Of a stretch of DNA of 9,978 nucleotides, positions 8,178 to 9,978 are shown one piece after another. Below the pieces are notes generated by a model. That model made no database searches, was not told where the DNA came from, and was given only the letters and a program-made list of their open reading frames with translations. This stretch comes from Verrucomicrobiota bacterium (GTDB lineage: Bacteria; Verrucomicrobiota; Verrucomicrobiia; Limisphaerales; AV2): NCBI GenBank assembly GCA_003219345.1, contig QHOP01000050.1, positions 1-9,978 of the forward strand, read 5' to 3'. The position numbers and the translations under genes are program-made. Each line of letters begins with the position of its first letter. The first letter of the stretch is position 1.

Positions 8178-9952
8178 ATGAAAACGCAATCTGGTTTGGG
8201 GCGGTCGGTGTTCAGTGCATCGTCAATGATAGTTCGCCTCCCTTCAGCCGACGAGGTTCGGTGGTTTGAAGGGTTGTTGGCCGACCACCATTATCTGGGC
8301 GCGGGTCGCCCGGTGGGCGATTACCTCCGACAAGTGGTCGAACGGGACGGAAAGGCCGTGGCCCTGTTGGTCTGGGGACCGGCCTGCTACGCGCTCAAAG
8401 ACCGGGATTTGTGGATTTCCTGGAGTGCTTCCCAACGCTTGGAGCGACTTAAATTGATCGTGCAGAACCGGCGCTTTCTGGTGTTGGCACCAAAGGGTGA
8501 GTCGCCCAATCTGGCTTCTCAAGCCATGGGTGCAGCTCTTCGGGTCCTGCCGGAGCAGTGGCAGGAACACTTCGGCTACCGTCCACTGCTGGCCGAAAGC
8601 TTCACCGATCCAGAGGCGTATGCGGGCACTTGCTACAAGGCCAGCAACTGGGAAGCGGTGGGATACAGCGCCGGCTACAGCCGTCACCGTGCTGATTTTT
8701 ACCTTCCCAACGAGCGGCCCAAGCGACTCTGGTTGCGTTCGCTGGCGCCGGACGCCCGCCAGGTGCTGCGCTCGGGTGCCCTGCCCGAAGATTGCCGGGC
8801 TGGACTGGTGGCTACACCGTCGGGAACACTGCCGGTCAACGCCGAGCAACTGGGGTCGCTGTTGGAGGTGTTTCGACAAGGTCCGGACCCGCGCGATTCC
8901 AACACCCGCTATCGCATCGGTCCGGTCCTGACGATCATTGCGATGGCGTTGCTGGCCGGGCGACGGGAGATTGCCGAGATCGCCCGCTTTGCCACAACAC
9001 TGAGCCAACCGCAGCGCTGCCGCCTGGGGCTGCCGCTCAAGAAGGGCACCCGCGCCTTCTACAAGGTCCCGGGCTACGGAGTGTTCTATCAGGTGCTCAG
9101 CCGCATGGATCCCGAAGCCTTCGCCGCCCGGCTCACCGGTTGGCTTCAAAGCCGTGCGGGCACGCTGCCTCAGGCGCTGGCGCTGGACGGCAAAATGATT
9201 CGCGATCATATCGGACTGCTGACTCTGGCCCAACACGAGGACGGCGCGCCGCAAGCGGTGGCCGTTTACGATCAGAAGGAAGGCACGCCGCGCTGCGAAC
9301 AAACTGCCGCGGCCAATCTTCTGGAAAAGCTGCCCGCCCTGGACGGCAAGATCATCACCGCCGATCCCTTGCACTGCCAGCGCCAGCACGCACGGACGAT
9401 CGTCGAGAAAGGAGGTGATTACCTGCTCCAAATCAAGGGCAACCAGCCCAACCTGCTCAAAAGAGCGCAAGGATTGGATGCATTGAAAAGCACCCCCTTT
9501 TTGCCCACACCCAGTCCGGCCACGGGCGTGTCGAAACCCGCCAACTCCATGCCTTCGACCTCGAACCGCTCCAAGCCGATTTTCCCTTCGCCAGAACCTT
9601 GATCGTCCTACGCAGCCAGCGGACAGTCAAAAAGACCGGTGTCAGCACTACCGAATCCCGGTATTACCTCTCCAGCGCGCTGCCGCAAGCGTATTGCCCC
9701 GGGCAGTGGCTGGACTTGATCCGTGGACATTGGGGCGGCATTGAAGTCCGCAATCACTGGCGACGCGATGTGGTGATGGGAGAAGATCGCTCGCGCTCTC
9801 GAAACGCCCATCTGCTGGCCAATCTGGCCCTGATTCGCAATGCGCTTCTGGCCATCCTCCCCGAGCACATCGACGCGCCAACTCTGCCCGAGTTGCGCGA
9901 GCGCCTGCACTCCCGACCGTCCCGCTGCTACGCAATCCTCCGCGACTTATGA
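8178..9952 (+). pseudogene. ISAs1-family DDE transposase with N-terminal DruA-like (DUF4338) domain, frameshifted
   Basis: Reconstructed as about 591 residues in two frames. Residues about 18-200 match DruA/DUF4338: ADHHYLGAGRPVGDYLRQVV (35-54), WISWSASQRLERLKLIVQNR (79-98), LAESFTDPEAYAGTCYKASNW (138-158, split as LAESFTD and GTCYKASNW), then VGYSAGYSRH. Residues about 225-300 resemble the helical domain preceding ISAs1 DDE cores (IIAMALLAGRREIAEIARFA). The RNase H-like core gives Asp337 in LALDGKMIR and Asp396 in TADPLHCQR, then KGGDYLLQIKGNQP. Frame 1 stops at 9600-9602. The third catalytic residue, Glu of HGRVETRQ (codon 9533-9535), lies in the other frame, which continues through FDLEPL, RYYLSS and HWGGIEVRNHW to the stop at 9950-9952. 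The break lies around 9460-9510, where C5 and T5 runs (9493-9502) suggest loss of one base. ATG 8178 has AGG 5 nt upstream (8170-8172). The separate frames alone would lack a full DDE triad. Confidence 0.85.
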
Positions 9953-9978
9953 GCGATCATGATCTCAAAACGAAAGAC

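Larger units (their letters stand above)
8084..9978 (+). mobile_element. ISAs1-family insertion sequence with a DruA-like domain transposase (right end cut off)
   Basis: The left end is placed at 8084, where CAGGGTCTTTTCATTCG begins; ISAs1-family ends often start with CAGGG. The last six bases of the window, AAAGAC (9973-9978), are the complement of GTCTTT inside that left end, so the right terminus is predicted to finish CCTG about four bases past the edge, for a total near 1.9 kb. The element carries one transposase gene, broken by a frameshift. It sits between ppdK's promoter and unknown sequence to the right. A target duplication of 8-10 bp, common in this family, would be the bases just left of 8084 (GTGCTTGGGG or its last eight). 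Boundaries are inferred from one visible end and a partial second. Confidence 0.7.

Noticed and set aside
8244..9470. Minus-strand open frame of 408 residues opposite the transposase
   Set aside because: The plus strand has recognisable DruA and DDE motifs; the antisense frame has none and is an effect of high GC.
9482..9503. Programmed -1 ribosomal frameshift site in the transposase
   Set aside because: No correctly phased slippery heptamer and no evident downstream stem, and the family normally uses a single frame. A one-base loss in the C5T5 run explains the data more simply, though it is kept open as a finding.
8178..9952. A Druantia anti-phage system
   Set aside because: Only a DruA-like domain is present, and it is joined to a DDE transposase between insertion-sequence ends. 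No DruE-type helicase or other Druantia component is in the window.

Overview
The window is a high-GC bacterial chromosome segment. The gene content, and above all the GC-rich palindromic intergenic repeats, suggest a verrucomicrobial or related PVC-group genome (Pedosphaera/Limisphaerales-like). This placement is an inference from recalled protein and repeat style, not a database result.

Layout. At the left edge (1-250) lies gene debris: on the minus strand the C-terminal end of what looks like an NADPH-dependent FMN reductase, and against it on the plus strand a short piece of a short-chain dehydrogenase. Next come three minus-strand genes: a DUF899 thioredoxin-like protein (252-1028), then across a 343-bp gap a tightly coupled pair, a zinc-independent medium-chain (quinone-oxidoreductase-like) dehydrogenase (1372-2403) and a HAD-superfamily phosphatase (2411-3250). 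Divergent from the pair is a regulator (3594-4709) with a GntR-type winged helix joined to a LacI-type sugar-binding domain. Its start is preceded by a perfect small palindrome that could be its operator.

The convergent gap 4710-5184 is filled by palindromic repeats: one variant copy, then two tandem units of 139 and 138 bp. Beyond it, on the minus strand, is a complete pyruvate phosphate dikinase gene, ppdK (5185-7965), the only clear central-metabolism gene here (pyruvate/PEP interconversion). A candidate promoter sits upstream of it.

The right end (about 8084 to the window edge) is an insertion sequence whose transposase has an N-terminal DruA-like (DUF4338) domain fused to an ISAs1-family DDE transposase. 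The reading frame breaks by one base between the second catalytic Asp and the catalytic Glu, so the copy is either inactive or needs frameshifting. The left terminus can be placed, and the window appears to stop a few bases before the right terminus.

The most interesting item is the DruA-transposase fusion: it places a domain known from Druantia anti-phage systems inside a mobile element. No complete new multigene system is visible; the rest is ordinary metabolism and regulation plus repeat structure.
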